A stretch of DNA of 64,000 bases from Aneurinibacillus tyrosinisolvens (GCF_001015055.1 NZ_BBWZ01000001.1:62001-126000); one strand, 5' to 3'. Shown: positions 16,716-25,642, counted from the stretch's first letter. The notes: a model not told the origin generated them from the letters alone. Translations and numbers: made by a program.

Positions 16716-17435
16716 ATGGGAACCATTGACCGTGAAACCATTGAAAGGGTTGTAATGGAGGTTCTGCAAAGGCTCGGCTCTCCTGGAGAGGAGGAACTTG
16801 TTCCGGGAAAGCCTGGTTTGCTCGTGGTACATGACGGCGCTTTTGAAAAGAAAGCGCTGGAAGCTATCATCATGAGCTTACAGGAGAAGTGGAACATTTG
16901 TCAGGCGGATACGAATAGTCCGGAGAAGACAGCAATTACAATGGATATAGAGCGAGTCCTCTTTCTGAATGTCGGGCAGGATTTCATTGTGCGCGGGGCA
17001 CTCGGGTTAACGGATACAGGCGCAAGCCAACTGCTGGCTGATGCCCTGCTTCGCGGATTGCCTGTAACACTTGTGCCGTGCTCTTCGTTAAAATGGCTGC
17101 TCCGGCCAAAGGCGGGTGAAGCTGTTCTGCCGGAAACAGCGATACGATATCGACGGCATATCCGGGAACGAGTCGGAACGCTTGCCTCGTTCGGTGCGTC
17201 GATGGGTGCCATTTCAGATTTGCTTCTGGATGAGGAAGAAATAAGCAGCCGGATCAATCAGGAACCCGTTTCTATAAAAGAAGAAGCTGTTTTTCAAGGG
17301 AAGCTTCTTACACAGCGAGAAATCCAGCAGATAAGCGCTTCGGTTCTGCTGGTCTCCCGCTCAACTGTTATTACTCCCCTGGCGCGCGATGCAGCTAGGG
17401 ATAAAGGAATCGTGCTTCGGATCGAAGAGCAGTAA
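16716..17435 (+). CDS. microcompartment-associated protein of unknown function
   Basis: A 239-residue protein not clearly recognised. Its first ~18 residues (IDRETIERVVMEVLQRLG) look like an encapsulation peptide, suggesting it is cargo. The middle (LLVVHDGAFEKKALEAI, VTLVPCSSLKWLL) has an alternating alpha/beta, flavoprotein-like look. The C-terminal ~45 residues (LTQREIQQI, STVITPLARDAARDKGI) resemble a small domain found in several BMC-locus proteins. It occupies the place where other Gram-positive eut loci carry EutT or PduL, but lacks their motifs. The ribosome site before ATG 16716 is weak and the gene starts 15 bases after eutM, so coupling is possible. Confidence 0.55.
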   Translation: MGTIDRETIERVVMEVLQRLGSPGEEELVPGKPGLLVVHDGAFEKKALEAIIMSLQEKWNICQADTNSPEKTAITMDIERVLFLNVGQDFIVRGALGLTDTGASQLLADALLRGLPVTLVPCSSLKWLLRPKAGEAVLPETAIRYRRHIRERVGTLASFGASMGAISDLLLDEEEISSRINQEPVSIKEEAVFQGKLLTQREIQQISASVLLVSRSTVITPLARDAARDKGIVLRIEEQ

Positions 17436-17447
17436 GGCGGTGAAAAC

Positions 17448-17720
17448 ATGCGGATCGGTACAGTCGTAGGAAATATCTGGGCCACCCGGAAAGAGGATGG
17501 GTTGACCGGATTGAAGTTTTTATTTGTACAGCTTGAAGATACGGCAGGGGCGCCCATTGATGTCCCGGTTATTGCTGCCGACAGAATTGGAGCCGGCATC
17601 GGTGATCGCGTGATGGTAACGCTGGGAAGTGCGGCCCGGTTTGTGATTACAGATAAAGACCTGCCGATTGATGCAGTTGTCATCGGGATTGTCGATTCTA
17701 TCGATGTAGAAAGCGGGTGA
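17448..17720 (+). CDS. eutN: EutN/CcmL-type BMC-P pentameric vertex protein
   Basis: A 90-residue protein beginning MRIGTVVGNIWATRK and containing LLFVQ-like and GAGIGDRVMVTLGSAAR segments, the pattern of EutN/CcmL. Pentamers of this family close the twelve vertices of the icosahedral shell. It starts 12 bases after the preceding gene, behind AAGGCGGTG. Only one BMC-P gene is present. Confidence 0.93.
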   Translation: MRIGTVVGNIWATRKEDGLTGLKFLFVQLEDTAGAPIDVPVIAADRIGAGIGDRVMVTLGSAARFVITDKDLPIDAVVIGIVDSIDVESG

Positions 17721-17727
17721 GTAAAAA

Positions 17728-18000
17728 ATGGCAAAAGCACTGGGAATGATAGAAACAAGAGGATTTATCGGCTCCATTGAAGCAGCGGATGCGATGGTGA
17801 AATCAGCGGATGTGCTGCTTATTTCGCAGGAGAAAGTGGACGCCGCCCTCGTGACCATTTTAATTGAAGGGGATGTAGGAGCGGTGCAGGCGGCCCTGGA
17901 AGCAGGAAAAGCAGCTGCCCAGCGTGTTGGAGAACTCGTAGCCTGTCATATCATTCCGCGTCCGGATGATGAAGTTCATAGTATATTGAAGAAACAGTAG
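17728..18000 (+). CDS. second BMC-H shell protein
   Basis: A 90-residue paralogue of the EutM at 16407 with [48 protein letters not shown] and IIPRPDDEV. The central pore-side segment differs: LLISQEKVDAALVTI replaces [15 protein letters not shown], so pore chemistry may differ. It lies directly upstream of the second lyase, which hints that the two arrived or diverged together. It starts 7 bases after eutN. Confidence 0.92.
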   Translation: MAKALGMIETRGFIGSIEAADAMVKSADVLLISQEKVDAALVTILIEGDVGAVQAALEAGKAAAQRVGELVACHIIPRPDDEVHSILKKQ

Positions 18001-18031
18001 AGGCTGAACAAATGAGGGGAGGGGGACGGTG

Positions 18032-19393
18032 ATGAAATTATCCTGTGTAATAAGGAAAACACATTATTCTTTTTCTTCGCTCACGCAAGTACTGGCTAAA
18101 GCGAGCGAGGAAAAATCAGGGGATAATATGGCCGGGATCGCTGCTGAATCTTCCCTTGAGCGGATGGCGGCAAAAGTCGTTCTGAGCGAAACGCTGCTAA
18201 AGGATATTTATGAAAACCCGACTATTCCTTATGAAGAAGATGAAGTGACGAGGGTTATCTACGATGGGATCAACCGTGCTATTTATAATGAAATAAAAGA
18301 CTGGACGGTAGGGGAATTAAGAAACATAATTCTTTCCCGCAATACAGGATCCCATGAACTTCTACGTTTAACGAGAGGATTAACGAGTGAGATGATTTCG
18401 GCTGTTGCCAAGCTGATGTCAAGTATTGACCTTGTCATGGCCTCGCAGAAAATACGGCCTACCGCCCATTGCAATACGCTGATCGGAGAGAAAGGAAGGC
18501 TGGCTTTCCGCTGCCAGCCGAACCACCCGAACGATGAGCCGGAAGGGATTCTCTTTTCGATAAAGGAAGGACTTTCCTACGGGTCAGGTGACGCTGTCAT
18601 TGGAATTAACCCTAACATCGATACCGTCGACTCCGTCTCCCGCCTTCTCCATATGTCGCATGATTTTATCCAGAAGTGGAGCATCCCGACGCAAAATTGT
18701 GTGCTTGCCCATATTACAACCCAGATCGAAGCGTTAGAGAAGGGAGCGCCCATTGCGCTCATGTTTCAAAGTCTGGCCGGTACGCAAAAAGCAAATGAGG
18801 CTTTCGGTGTATCAAAGGAAATTCTCGACAGAGGCCTTGAATTAATGTACCGATATGGAACCGCTGCGGGTCCCAATGTAATGTATTTTGAAACAGGGCA
18901 GGGCTCAGAAGTTTCGTTAGATGCCCACCTTGGTGTCGATATGCAGACGCTCGAAGCCCGTACCTACGGTTATGCCAGACAGTGGAAGCCCTACATGGTA
19001 AATAACGTGTCCGGCTTCATTGGACCTGAGACATTGTACGACGGGAGGCAAGTCATCCGGGCTGACCTTGAGGATTTGTTTATGGGGAAAATGCACGGCC
19101 TTCCGATGGGAATCGCCCCTACATATACGAATCACATGTACGCAGACCAGAATGATCAGGAAATTGCCGGGATGCTGACTGCCCTTGCAGGAGCGAACTT
19201 CTACATGGGTGTTCCTGCCGGGGATGATGTGATGTTAAACTACCAGGACACCAGCTTCCATGATGATGCCAGTTTGCGGGAAATGCTTGGATTAAGGCCG
19301 CTTAGAGAGTTTGAGAAGTGGCTGGAAAAAATAGGGGTAATGGAAGACGGGCGCCTAACGGAGCGGGCTGGCGACCTTTCTGTTTTTGATTGA
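18032..19393 (+). CDS. EutB2, second ethanolamine ammonia-lyase-like large subunit, altered active site
   Basis: A second EutB of 453 residues, numbered exactly like E. coli EutB if started at ATG 18032 (a GTG lies three bases earlier; GAGGGGAGGGGG precedes). Arg160, Gln162, Asn193, Glu287 and Phe329 are conserved (FRCQPN, IGINPN, YFETGQGS, SGFIGPE). Position 362, Asp in E. coli and in EutB1, is Ala here (MGIAPTYTNH, codon GCC). That side chain contacts the substrate in E. coli EutB. Leu161 is Cys and Val327 is Ser. The enzyme is full length with its own small subunit 17 bases downstream, so altered substrate preference is more likely than decay. Confidence 0.92.
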   Translation: MKLSCVIRKTHYSFSSLTQVLAKASEEKSGDNMAGIAAESSLERMAAKVVLSETLLKDIYENPTIPYEEDEVTRVIYDGINRAIYNEIKDWTVGELRNIILSRNTGSHELLRLTRGLTSEMISAVAKLMSSIDLVMASQKIRPTAHCNTLIGEKGRLAFRCQPNHPNDEPEGILFSIKEGLSYGSGDAVIGINPNIDTVDSVSRLLHMSHDFIQKWSIPTQNCVLAHITTQIEALEKGAPIALMFQSLAGTQKANEAFGVSKEILDRGLELMYRYGTAAGPNVMYFETGQGSEVSLDAHLGVDMQTLEARTYGYARQWKPYMVNNVSGFIGPETLYDGRQVIRADLEDLFMGKMHGLPMGIAPTYTNHMYADQNDQEIAGMLTALAGANFYMGVPAGDDVMLNYQDTSFHDDASLREMLGLRPLREFEKWLEKIGVMEDGRLTERAGDLSVFD

Positions 19394-19410
19394 ACAGGAG
19401 GTGAATTGAG

Positions 19411-20289
19411 GTGCAAAACGAAAAAATTGAAGAGATTGTTCGTGAGGTGTTAAAGGAACTCACACAAAAGCTTGAAAACTCACGGCCCGCTGCATCCTCT
19501 ATTCCTGAAGAGGAGAGCGCCGGCAGTGAACCGATACAGTTCCCTGAACATAAACAAATGGGGGTGGACGCTCCGCATAATCCGGCTATCATTCAGCGGG
19601 CCCAGCAGGTTACGCCCGCCCGTATCGGAATCGGCCGGACAGGGACGCGGATGAAAACAACAAGCTATCTCCAGTTTCGCATTGATCACGCCGCGGCACA
19701 GGATGCGGTCATGAGGGATGTGCCGGAAGAGGTCATAGCCGACCTTGTCCTCCCTGTAGTAAAAACACGGGCAAGTGATATGAGAACGTACCTGATGAAT
19801 CTTGATGCGGGGAGAAGGCTCTCGGAAGAATCGGCAGAGTGGCTAAGCAAAAACGGGGATAAGGGAAAAAACGTTCAAATCCTCGTGTGCGACGGCCTTA
19901 GCTCTTTCGCAGTAGAAGCGACTGTCCAGGATTTGCTTCCTGCGCTCATTCAGGGACTGAACCTGAAAAAGATAACGATGGGAAAGCCGTTGTTTGTCAG
20001 GCGGGCACGCGTGTGGGTGCAGGACCATGTCGCCTCCATTGTTGATTGTGATGCAGTCATTTCATTAATTGGGGAACGTCCCGGGCTTGCTACAGCCGAG
20101 AGTGTCAGTGCCTATATTATCTACCGTCCAAACGAAAATACAGTAGAAGCCGATCGGACGGTTATTTCCAATATCCATAAAGGCGGCCTGTCCCCTGTAG
20201 AAGCTGGAGCTTATCTTGCTGACATCATTGGAGAAATCCTCGGACATAAAGCGAGCGGCATCGCGTATGCAAAGCGGCGTAATAAATGA
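19411..20289 (+). CDS. EutC2, second ethanolamine ammonia-lyase-like small subunit
   Basis: A 292-residue EutC paralogue. It opens with an encapsulation-peptide-like helix (EKIEEIVREVLKEL), a short acidic linker, then the core with ARIGIGRTG, NLDAGRRL, VCDGLSS, IGERPGL and VISNIHKGG. It should pair with EutB2 and bind adenosylcobalamin. GTG 19411 is the start, behind AGGAGGTGA. The linker is about 25 residues shorter than in EutC1. The permease gene follows 27 bases later. Confidence 0.92.
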   Translation: MQNEKIEEIVREVLKELTQKLENSRPAASSIPEEESAGSEPIQFPEHKQMGVDAPHNPAIIQRAQQVTPARIGIGRTGTRMKTTSYLQFRIDHAAAQDAVMRDVPEEVIADLVLPVVKTRASDMRTYLMNLDAGRRLSEESAEWLSKNGDKGKNVQILVCDGLSSFAVEATVQDLLPALIQGLNLKKITMGKPLFVRRARVWVQDHVASIVDCDAVISLIGERPGLATAESVSAYIIYRPNENTVEADRTVISNIHKGGLSPVEAGAYLADIIGEILGHKASGIAYAKRRNK

Positions 20290-20316
20290 TAGCGAAATAA
20301 AAAAGGAGGTTAGACA

Positions 20317-21900
20317 ATGATAGTAGGATTTACGCTGATTGCTGTTGCTCTTATCGTAATGGTAGGTATTTTTATGAAAGCAAACAGCGGGGTTAAGCTG
20401 GCCCGCCTTAAAGGGAGTGCAGGTGACGATTTAAACGCCTTCGGTTATAAGCAGGAATTGCTGCGGGATATGGGCGGATTTTCCAACTTCGCCATTTCCT
20501 TTTCTATTATTTCCATCCTGACAGGAGCTGTTACGCTCTATGGATTCGGGTTTAACCAGGGAGGACCGGCCGTCATGGGCATAGGGTGGCCGCTTGTTAC
20601 GATCTTTGTTCTTTTTTTATCCGCCTCTCTTGCCGAGTTAACTTCTGCCATCCCAACATCAGGAGCGATTTACCACTGGGCTTCGATTCTTGGCGGGAAG
20701 GGCTGGGGATGGTTTTCGGCCTGGTTTAATATGGTCGGGCAAGTGACGGTTGTGGCAGGGATTGATTTTGGCTGTGCCGGTTTTGCTTCTTCCCTCCTGT
20801 TTGGAGAGCCTACCAAAGGCGAAACACTGCTTGTGTATGCTGTCATTCTTGCGAGCCATGCTCTTTTAAATCATTTTGGAATTAGAATTGTTGCTAAGCT
20901 TAATGATGTTTCAGCCATCTATCATATGGTTGGGGTCGGCATTATTATCGCCGCACTTGTATATTATGGCCCTGCCCATGACATTAGCTATTTATTTGAC
21001 ACTAGCTTTTCTACAGTCGCTACCGGCGCTGGTGCTACACCTTACTGGTTTGCTTTCCTCGTTGGATTGCTTCAAGCGCAGTGGACAATAACAGGCTATG
21101 ATGCGTCCGCGCATACAAGCGAAGAAACCGTCGATGCCAAAGTCCGGGCTCCCTGGGGAGTGTATCTGTCCGTTGCCGTATCCGGTATTTTCGGCTTTCT
21201 TATGCTTGCCCTTGTCACGATGTCCATTAAGGATCCGAATGCAGTAGCAGCCGGGGGCGGAAGTGCCTTCATCGTAGTTATTGAACAGGCAATGGGCGGA
21301 ACATTCGGCCGCGTTATGCTCTGGATGGTAACGATCGCGATGTGGTTCTGCGGCCTGTCCGGAGTTACGTCGGCTTCACGTATGATTTATGCTTTCTCCC
21401 GTGACGGAGGACTGCCGCTGTCTACCCTGTGGGGGAAAGTATCGCAGAAGTTCCGGACGCCTGCCAATGCCATCTGGCTTACTGCGCTATTAGCCTTCTG
21501 CTGCGGTCTTTTCGATAATGTATACGCTGTGGTTACTTCTTTAAGCGTAATCGGCCTTCATAGTTCGTATGCCATTCCATTGTTCCTTAAGCTGCGGGCC
21601 CAATACAAGGGAGTGTGGACGGCAGAGGACAATGGGCCATGGTCGCTGGGAAGCTGGAGTGTTTTCGTTAATCTGATTGCGGTTGCATGGATTGCTTTTA
21701 TTACGATTTTATTTGTAACAGCTCCGAGTGACATTCCGCTAACAGAGAACTATACACTGCACTATGCAACCGGGAAAACTTTCGGCACAGTAATTGTGCT
21801 GTTATTAATCCTTTATGCGGTTCGGGCCCGGAAGAGTTTTAAAGGTCCCCACCTTGGAAGCTATCGTGAGGTAAATGAACGGATTACGACTTCAGCATAA
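20317..21900 (+). CDS. APC-superfamily permease (amino acid/GABA/choline transporter type)
   Basis: A 527-residue integral membrane protein with about 12 transmembrane segments after an extra N-terminal helix. GGFSNFAISFSIISILTGA, AELTSAIPTSGAIYHWAS, ITGYDASAHTSEETVDA and SRMIYAFSRDGG are hallmarks of the ACT branch of the APC superfamily, which includes choline, GABA and amino acid carriers. As last gene of the eut operon, downstream of EutBC2, it probably imports ethanolamine or the EutBC2 substrate; no EutH is present in the window. AAAAGGAGG precedes the ATG and a strong terminator follows at 21968. Confidence 0.85.
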   Translation: MIVGFTLIAVALIVMVGIFMKANSGVKLARLKGSAGDDLNAFGYKQELLRDMGGFSNFAISFSIISILTGAVTLYGFGFNQGGPAVMGIGWPLVTIFVLFLSASLAELTSAIPTSGAIYHWASILGGKGWGWFSAWFNMVGQVTVVAGIDFGCAGFASSLLFGEPTKGETLLVYAVILASHALLNHFGIRIVAKLNDVSAIYHMVGVGIIIAALVYYGPAHDISYLFDTSFSTVATGAGATPYWFAFLVGLLQAQWTITGYDASAHTSEETVDAKVRAPWGVYLSVAVSGIFGFLMLALVTMSIKDPNAVAAGGGSAFIVVIEQAMGGTFGRVMLWMVTIAMWFCGLSGVTSASRMIYAFSRDGGLPLSTLWGKVSQKFRTPANAIWLTALLAFCCGLFDNVYAVVTSLSVIGLHSSYAIPLFLKLRAQYKGVWTAEDNGPWSLGSWSVFVNLIAVAWIAFITILFVTAPSDIPLTENYTLHYATGKTFGTVIVLLLILYAVRARKSFKGPHLGSYREVNERITTSA

Positions 21901-21967
21901 GTTTATGTTTCACAAAAGGGGGAGAGAAAGGTGTTCAAAAAAATTGTGGTCGCTAACTAGGGAACCC

Positions 21968-22001
21968 GGAGTCTGGCCAAACTGGTCAGACTCCCCTTTT
22001 T
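21968..22001 (+). terminator. intrinsic terminator at the end of the eut locus
   Basis: A 12-bp stem (GGAGTCTGGCCA with TGGTCAGACTCC, one G-T pair) with a three-base loop is followed by CCTTTTT. It ends the eut transcript. Just upstream (21931-21960) lies a 9-codon frame reading MFKKIVVAN then stop. Confidence 0.88.
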
Positions 22002-22037
22002 GTGGTGAAATACTAGTAAAGGAATATAAGGAGGTAA

Positions 22038-23099
22038 ATGATGGACGACAAATCGAGGAAATTTCTTGTTGAGCTATTACAAACACCTTCACCATCAGGT
22101 TTAGAGATGGAGATCCAAAAGAAATGGATTGCCTATGTAAAAAAATTCGCGGATTGCATCGCAACAGACGCCGCCGGCAATGCCATCGGTATTATCAATC
22201 CCGAAGCTCCGTTTAAAGTCCTCCTGGCCGGGCACTGCGACGAAATCGGCTTCATTGTCAGCAGGATTGATGACAAGGGATTTATTTACGTAAATAAAGT
22301 AGGGGGAATCAGCCCGAAGCCTGCCATTGGCATGAAAGTGGAGGTGCTGGGCTACAACGGACGAATCATAGGAGTCATCGGAGCAAACGCGGAGCACCAC
22401 GGCGGGGTAAAAGACGAACTGGAGATGGAAGACTTATATATCGACACTGGGGCGAGAAGTAAAGAAGAAATCGCGCAGTATGTGCAGATTGGTGATTTTG
22501 CCGTCTATAAAAGGGAGCCGGAGTTCTTATTGAACGACAGGATTAGCGGCAGAGGGCTCGACAACCGGACCGGTGCTTTCATCGTCGCAGAGGTGTTAAA
22601 ACGTGTAGCCGAAAAAGGATGCAGCGTAGGTGTCTACGCAGTGAGCACCGTTAACGAAGAAACGAACATGGGGGGTGCTTATTTCGCCGGGGCAGCCATC
22701 CAGCCTACGATGGCCATTGCCTGCGACGTAACGTTTGCCACCGACTATCCGGGGGTGAATACAAATAAACATGGTGAAATCGATGTTGATGGCGGCCCTG
22801 TTCTTGCCAAAGGTGCGCCGGTTAATTTTAAAATCAACCGCCTGCTGGAAAAAAGCGCAGAGAAGCTAGGCATAACCCTGCAATATGAGCTAACTCCAAG
22901 AACAACAGGGACCGATGCGGATAAATTGCGGCTGACCGGCAGAGGGGTGCCGGTGGCGCTTGTCTCTCTTCCGCTCCGCTACATGCATTCACCTGTCGAA
23001 ACAGCCAGCCTGAAGGACGTGGAGGAAGAGATTGCGCTGTTAACCGACATGATTACCGGATTAACCGGAAAAGAAAGCCTCCACCCTCTTGAAGATTAG
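22038..23099 (+). CDS. M42-family metallopeptidase (aminopeptidase/endoglucanase type)
   Basis: A 353-residue M42 peptidase. The first metal ligand is in LLAGHCDEIGF, the bridging Asp in GRGLDNRTGAF, the general base in VNEETNMGGA and a later ligand in ACDVTFA; the last His is in YMHSPVE. Such enzymes form dodecameric cytosolic aminopeptidases that trim peptides. AAGGAGG precedes tandem ATGs at 22038 and 22041. It stands alone between the eut terminator and a convergent peptidase gene. Confidence 0.92.
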   Translation: MMDDKSRKFLVELLQTPSPSGLEMEIQKKWIAYVKKFADCIATDAAGNAIGIINPEAPFKVLLAGHCDEIGFIVSRIDDKGFIYVNKVGGISPKPAIGMKVEVLGYNGRIIGVIGANAEHHGGVKDELEMEDLYIDTGARSKEEIAQYVQIGDFAVYKREPEFLLNDRISGRGLDNRTGAFIVAEVLKRVAEKGCSVGVYAVSTVNEETNMGGAYFAGAAIQPTMAIACDVTFATDYPGVNTNKHGEIDVDGGPVLAKGAPVNFKINRLLEKSAEKLGITLQYELTPRTTGTDADKLRLTGRGVPVALVSLPLRYMHSPVETASLKDVEEEIALLTDMITGLTGKESLHPLED

Positions 23100-23112
23100 A
23101 ACAGACCATATT

Positions 23113-23141
23113 AAAAGGCACCGGAAATTCCGGCGCCTTTT
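23113..23141. terminator. bidirectional terminator between convergent peptidase genes
   Basis: AAAAGGC-A-CCGG / CCGG-C-GCCTTT with an AAATT loop forms a stem bounded by an A run on one side and a T run on the other, so it can serve both the M42 gene and the convergent M20 gene. Confidence 0.85.
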
Positions 23142-23144
23142 GTT

Positions 23145-24524
23145 TTACCTGAGTTGTGTCTGGGCAAGCTGTTTCCAGTATTCGCAAATCGTAAGGAGGC
23201 CTTTATCAAAGTTCTCCAGGTGGAAATGTTCATTCGGCGCGTGGAAGTTCTCTCCCGGCAGGCCAAAGCCCATTAATACGACAGGCAATCCCAGCAGGCG
23301 CCCGAACGCCTCCACAATCGGAATGGAGCCGCCCATTCGCGTCAGGGCAGGCGTAGCGTTGTACGCACTTTCGTACGCACGCATTGCCGCCTGGATGACG
23401 GGATGATCATGCGGCGTAATAAAAGGGCGCCCGGTATCCATGCGGGTACAACTAATTTCAACACCCGGCGGCGTATGCTTTTTCACGTGTTCTTCGATTA
23501 GCTGCTGGATTTCTATAGGATCCTGTTCGCCTACAAGGCGGCAGGACAGTTTAGCGTGCGCCTCCGCCGGAAGTACGGTTTTAATCCCTTCCCCCTGGAA
23601 ACCGCCGTACATCCCGTTGATCTCAAGCGTCGGGCGTCCCCAGGTGCGCTCAAGGAAAGTATAGCCCTGCTCACCATATAATTCACCTACACCGAGTTCG
23701 CTTTTTACTTTTTCCTCATCGTAGCCCAGTGCACGGAATGCTTCACGCTCTTCTTCCGTCAGCGGCGTTACCTTATCATAAAATCCTTCAATTGCGACCC
23801 TGCCTTCATTGTCGTGAAAGGAAGCGAGAATGTTTGCGAGCCCATGGAGGGGGTTGCTCACACCTCCGCCATAAATGCCGGAGTGTAAATCTCCCTTCGC
23901 TCCCTTTGCGTCAATTTGCATCGCGCAAAGGCCGCGCAGGCCGTAGCAGATCGCCGGCTTGCCTTTTTCAAGCATCGGGGTATCGGATATGACGAGCACA
24001 TCTGCTGTGAGCAATTCCTTATTTTCTTTAACAAAGCTTTCGAGAGTGGGGCTGCCGACTTCCTCTTCCCCTTCGATGCAGAACCTAATGTTAACCGGAA
24101 GCTTTCCTTCTGTTTTCAGCAGGGCTTCTACAGCCTTAATATGCATGAACACCTGACCCTTGTCATCTGTAGCTCCGCGAGCGTAAATCTTGTCCTCCCT
24201 TATGTCCGCCTCAAATGGCGGCGTCTGCCACAATTCCAGCGGATCAACCGGCTGTACATCATAGTGTCCGTATACGAGCGCGGTCGTATCGCTATCCGCA
24301 TGGAGCCAGTCGCCGTAGACAACCGGGTTTCCGGCTGTCGGCATAACCTTCACGTTTTCCATGCCGGCTGCTTTTAACGCCTCCGCTATCCATTGCGCTG
24401 CCCGGCTAATGTCTGTTTTGTGCTCAGAAAGTGCGCTGATGCTTGGAATGCTGAGTAAATCTTTTAATTGTCCAAGATGCGTGTTTCTGTTTTCCGCAAG
24501 ATAGGTGTGATATGTATGGCTCAT
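23145..24524 (-). CDS. M20-family dipeptidase
   Basis: A ~459-residue M20 metallopeptidase. Metal-binding motifs are LVYGHYDVQPVDP, ARGATDDKGQ and EGEEEVGSP, with a dimerisation domain in the middle (~residues 200-350). Family members hydrolyse dipeptides or related amides in the cytosol; this is the subgroup close to carnosinase-like dipeptidases. I place the start at ATG 24524 where the family N-terminus (MSHTYHTYLAENR) begins; ATG 24557, behind AAAGGA, is an alternative adding 11 residues. It is convergent with the M42 peptidase. Confidence 0.9.
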   Translation of the reverse strand: MSHTYHTYLAENRNTHLGQLKDLLSIPSISALSEHKTDISRAAQWIAEALKAAGMENVKVMPTAGNPVVYGDWLHADSDTTALVYGHYDVQPVDPLELWQTPPFEADIREDKIYARGATDDKGQVFMHIKAVEALLKTEGKLPVNIRFCIEGEEEVGSPTLESFVKENKELLTADVLVISDTPMLEKGKPAICYGLRGLCAMQIDAKGAKGDLHSGIYGGGVSNPLHGLANILASFHDNEGRVAIEGFYDKVTPLTEEEREAFRALGYDEEKVKSELGVGELYGEQGYTFLERTWGRPTLEINGMYGGFQGEGIKTVLPAEAHAKLSCRLVGEQDPIEIQQLIEEHVKKHTPPGVEISCTRMDTGRPFITPHDHPVIQAAMRAYESAYNATPALTRMGGSIPIVEAFGRLLGLPVVLMGFGLPGENFHAPNEHFHLENFDKGLLTICEYWKQLAQTQLR

Positions 24525-24658
24525 CAACGATCCCGACCTTTCCGTTTTTTTATTCATCAATAGAAGTTCCTTTATTAAGCTTAGTACAACGGGGCCGAAT
24601 TTTCAAAGCGTGTGAATGAACCCAGCGAGGGTATGCTAAAGAAAAAAGGGGGATATGT

Positions 24659-25642
24659 ATGGAAGTTCATCTCGGTCACGTGGCAATGAGTGTACATGTT
24701 GCCAACGCCTCGCCTTCCAGAACGATGACGGCAAAACGGTTCGCCACGATTGCCGACAGGGAGGCGGGGTTAAGAAAGCTTGAGCATCTGGCGGAACAGA
24801 ATATTGAGAGCTGCATTCGCCTGCTTTACCATAACAGAGCGCATGATATTAAATTTTTCCGCCTTTCCTCCCGCCTGATTCCGCTCGTTGGACACGAGCT
24901 GACCGAAGGGTGGGATTACATGAAGCCTCTGGCCGATGCTTTTGCAAAGTTGGGAACTGTTATAAAGGATGACAATGTCCGCGCGGATTTTCACCCGGAT
25001 CATTTCGTTGTATTAAACTCTCCGCGCCGGCCGGTGTTTGAAACGTCGCTTGCGGTTCTGCGCCATCATATCCGGATGCTGGAAGCGATGGGCATTCCAC
25101 CCCGCCACCGCTGCGTGCTTCATGTTGGAGGCGCCTACAATAATAAGGAGAAGGCAATACAGCGGTTCATTGATAACTGGGGAGAGGTTCCAGAGGAAAT
25201 CCGCTCCTGTCTCATGCTTGAAAACGATGACAAAATATTCACCGCAGAAGACACTCTCCAATTGTCCGAGTCGCTCAAAATTCCTATGGTGCTCGATATT
25301 CATCATCATCGCTGCAATCATCAGGGAGAAGAGGATGATATTTTACATCTCCTTCCCAGGATTGTTGAGAGGTGGAGTAGTTCTCCCCTACCGATGAAGA
25401 TGCATATCTCAAGCCCGCGAGGTCCGGAAGATAAGCGCAGCCACGCCGATTACATAAACCCTGATGACCTTTTTCCTTTTTTGCATAAGCTTGCCAGGTA
25501 TACTCCGCGCGTAGATGTCATGGTGGAAGCAAAGAAAAAGGACGATGCTGTTCTGCGGCTGGCACAGTGGGTAAAGGAAGAGGGAGAAACAAACGGCGTG
25601 CGGTTTATTAATGGGGGAAGCTTTGAAATCCATCCAAAGTAA
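24659..25642 (+). CDS. uvsE: UV damage endonuclease UvsE (UVDE)
   Basis: A 327-residue TIM-barrel endonuclease of the UVDE family. Recognisable segments are HLGHVAMSVHV, LYHNRAHDIKFFRLSSRLIPL, VRADFHPDHFVVLNSP, VLHVGGAYNNKEKA, CLMLENDDK, VLDIHHHRCNH and MVEAKKKDDAV. Together these provide the His/Glu/Asp ligands of the metal cluster and the conserved lysine. It nicks DNA 5' of pyrimidine dimers and other lesions, a spore- or soil-lifestyle repair route independent of UvrABC. GGGGGAT precedes the ATG. Confidence 0.94.
   Translation: MEVHLGHVAMSVHVANASPSRTMTAKRFATIADREAGLRKLEHLAEQNIESCIRLLYHNRAHDIKFFRLSSRLIPLVGHELTEGWDYMKPLADAFAKLGTVIKDDNVRADFHPDHFVVLNSPRRPVFETSLAVLRHHIRMLEAMGIPPRHRCVLHVGGAYNNKEKAIQRFIDNWGEVPEEIRSCLMLENDDKIFTAEDTLQLSESLKIPMVLDIHHHRCNHQGEEDDILHLLPRIVERWSSSPLPMKMHISSPRGPEDKRSHADYINPDDLFPFLHKLARYTPRVDVMVEAKKKDDAVLRLAQWVKEEGETNGVRFINGGSFEIHPK

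Noticed and set aside
22038..25642. Peptidase and UvsE genes as part of the eut locus
   Set aside because: A strong terminator at 21968-22001 closes the eut transcript and none of these proteins has a microcompartment link.
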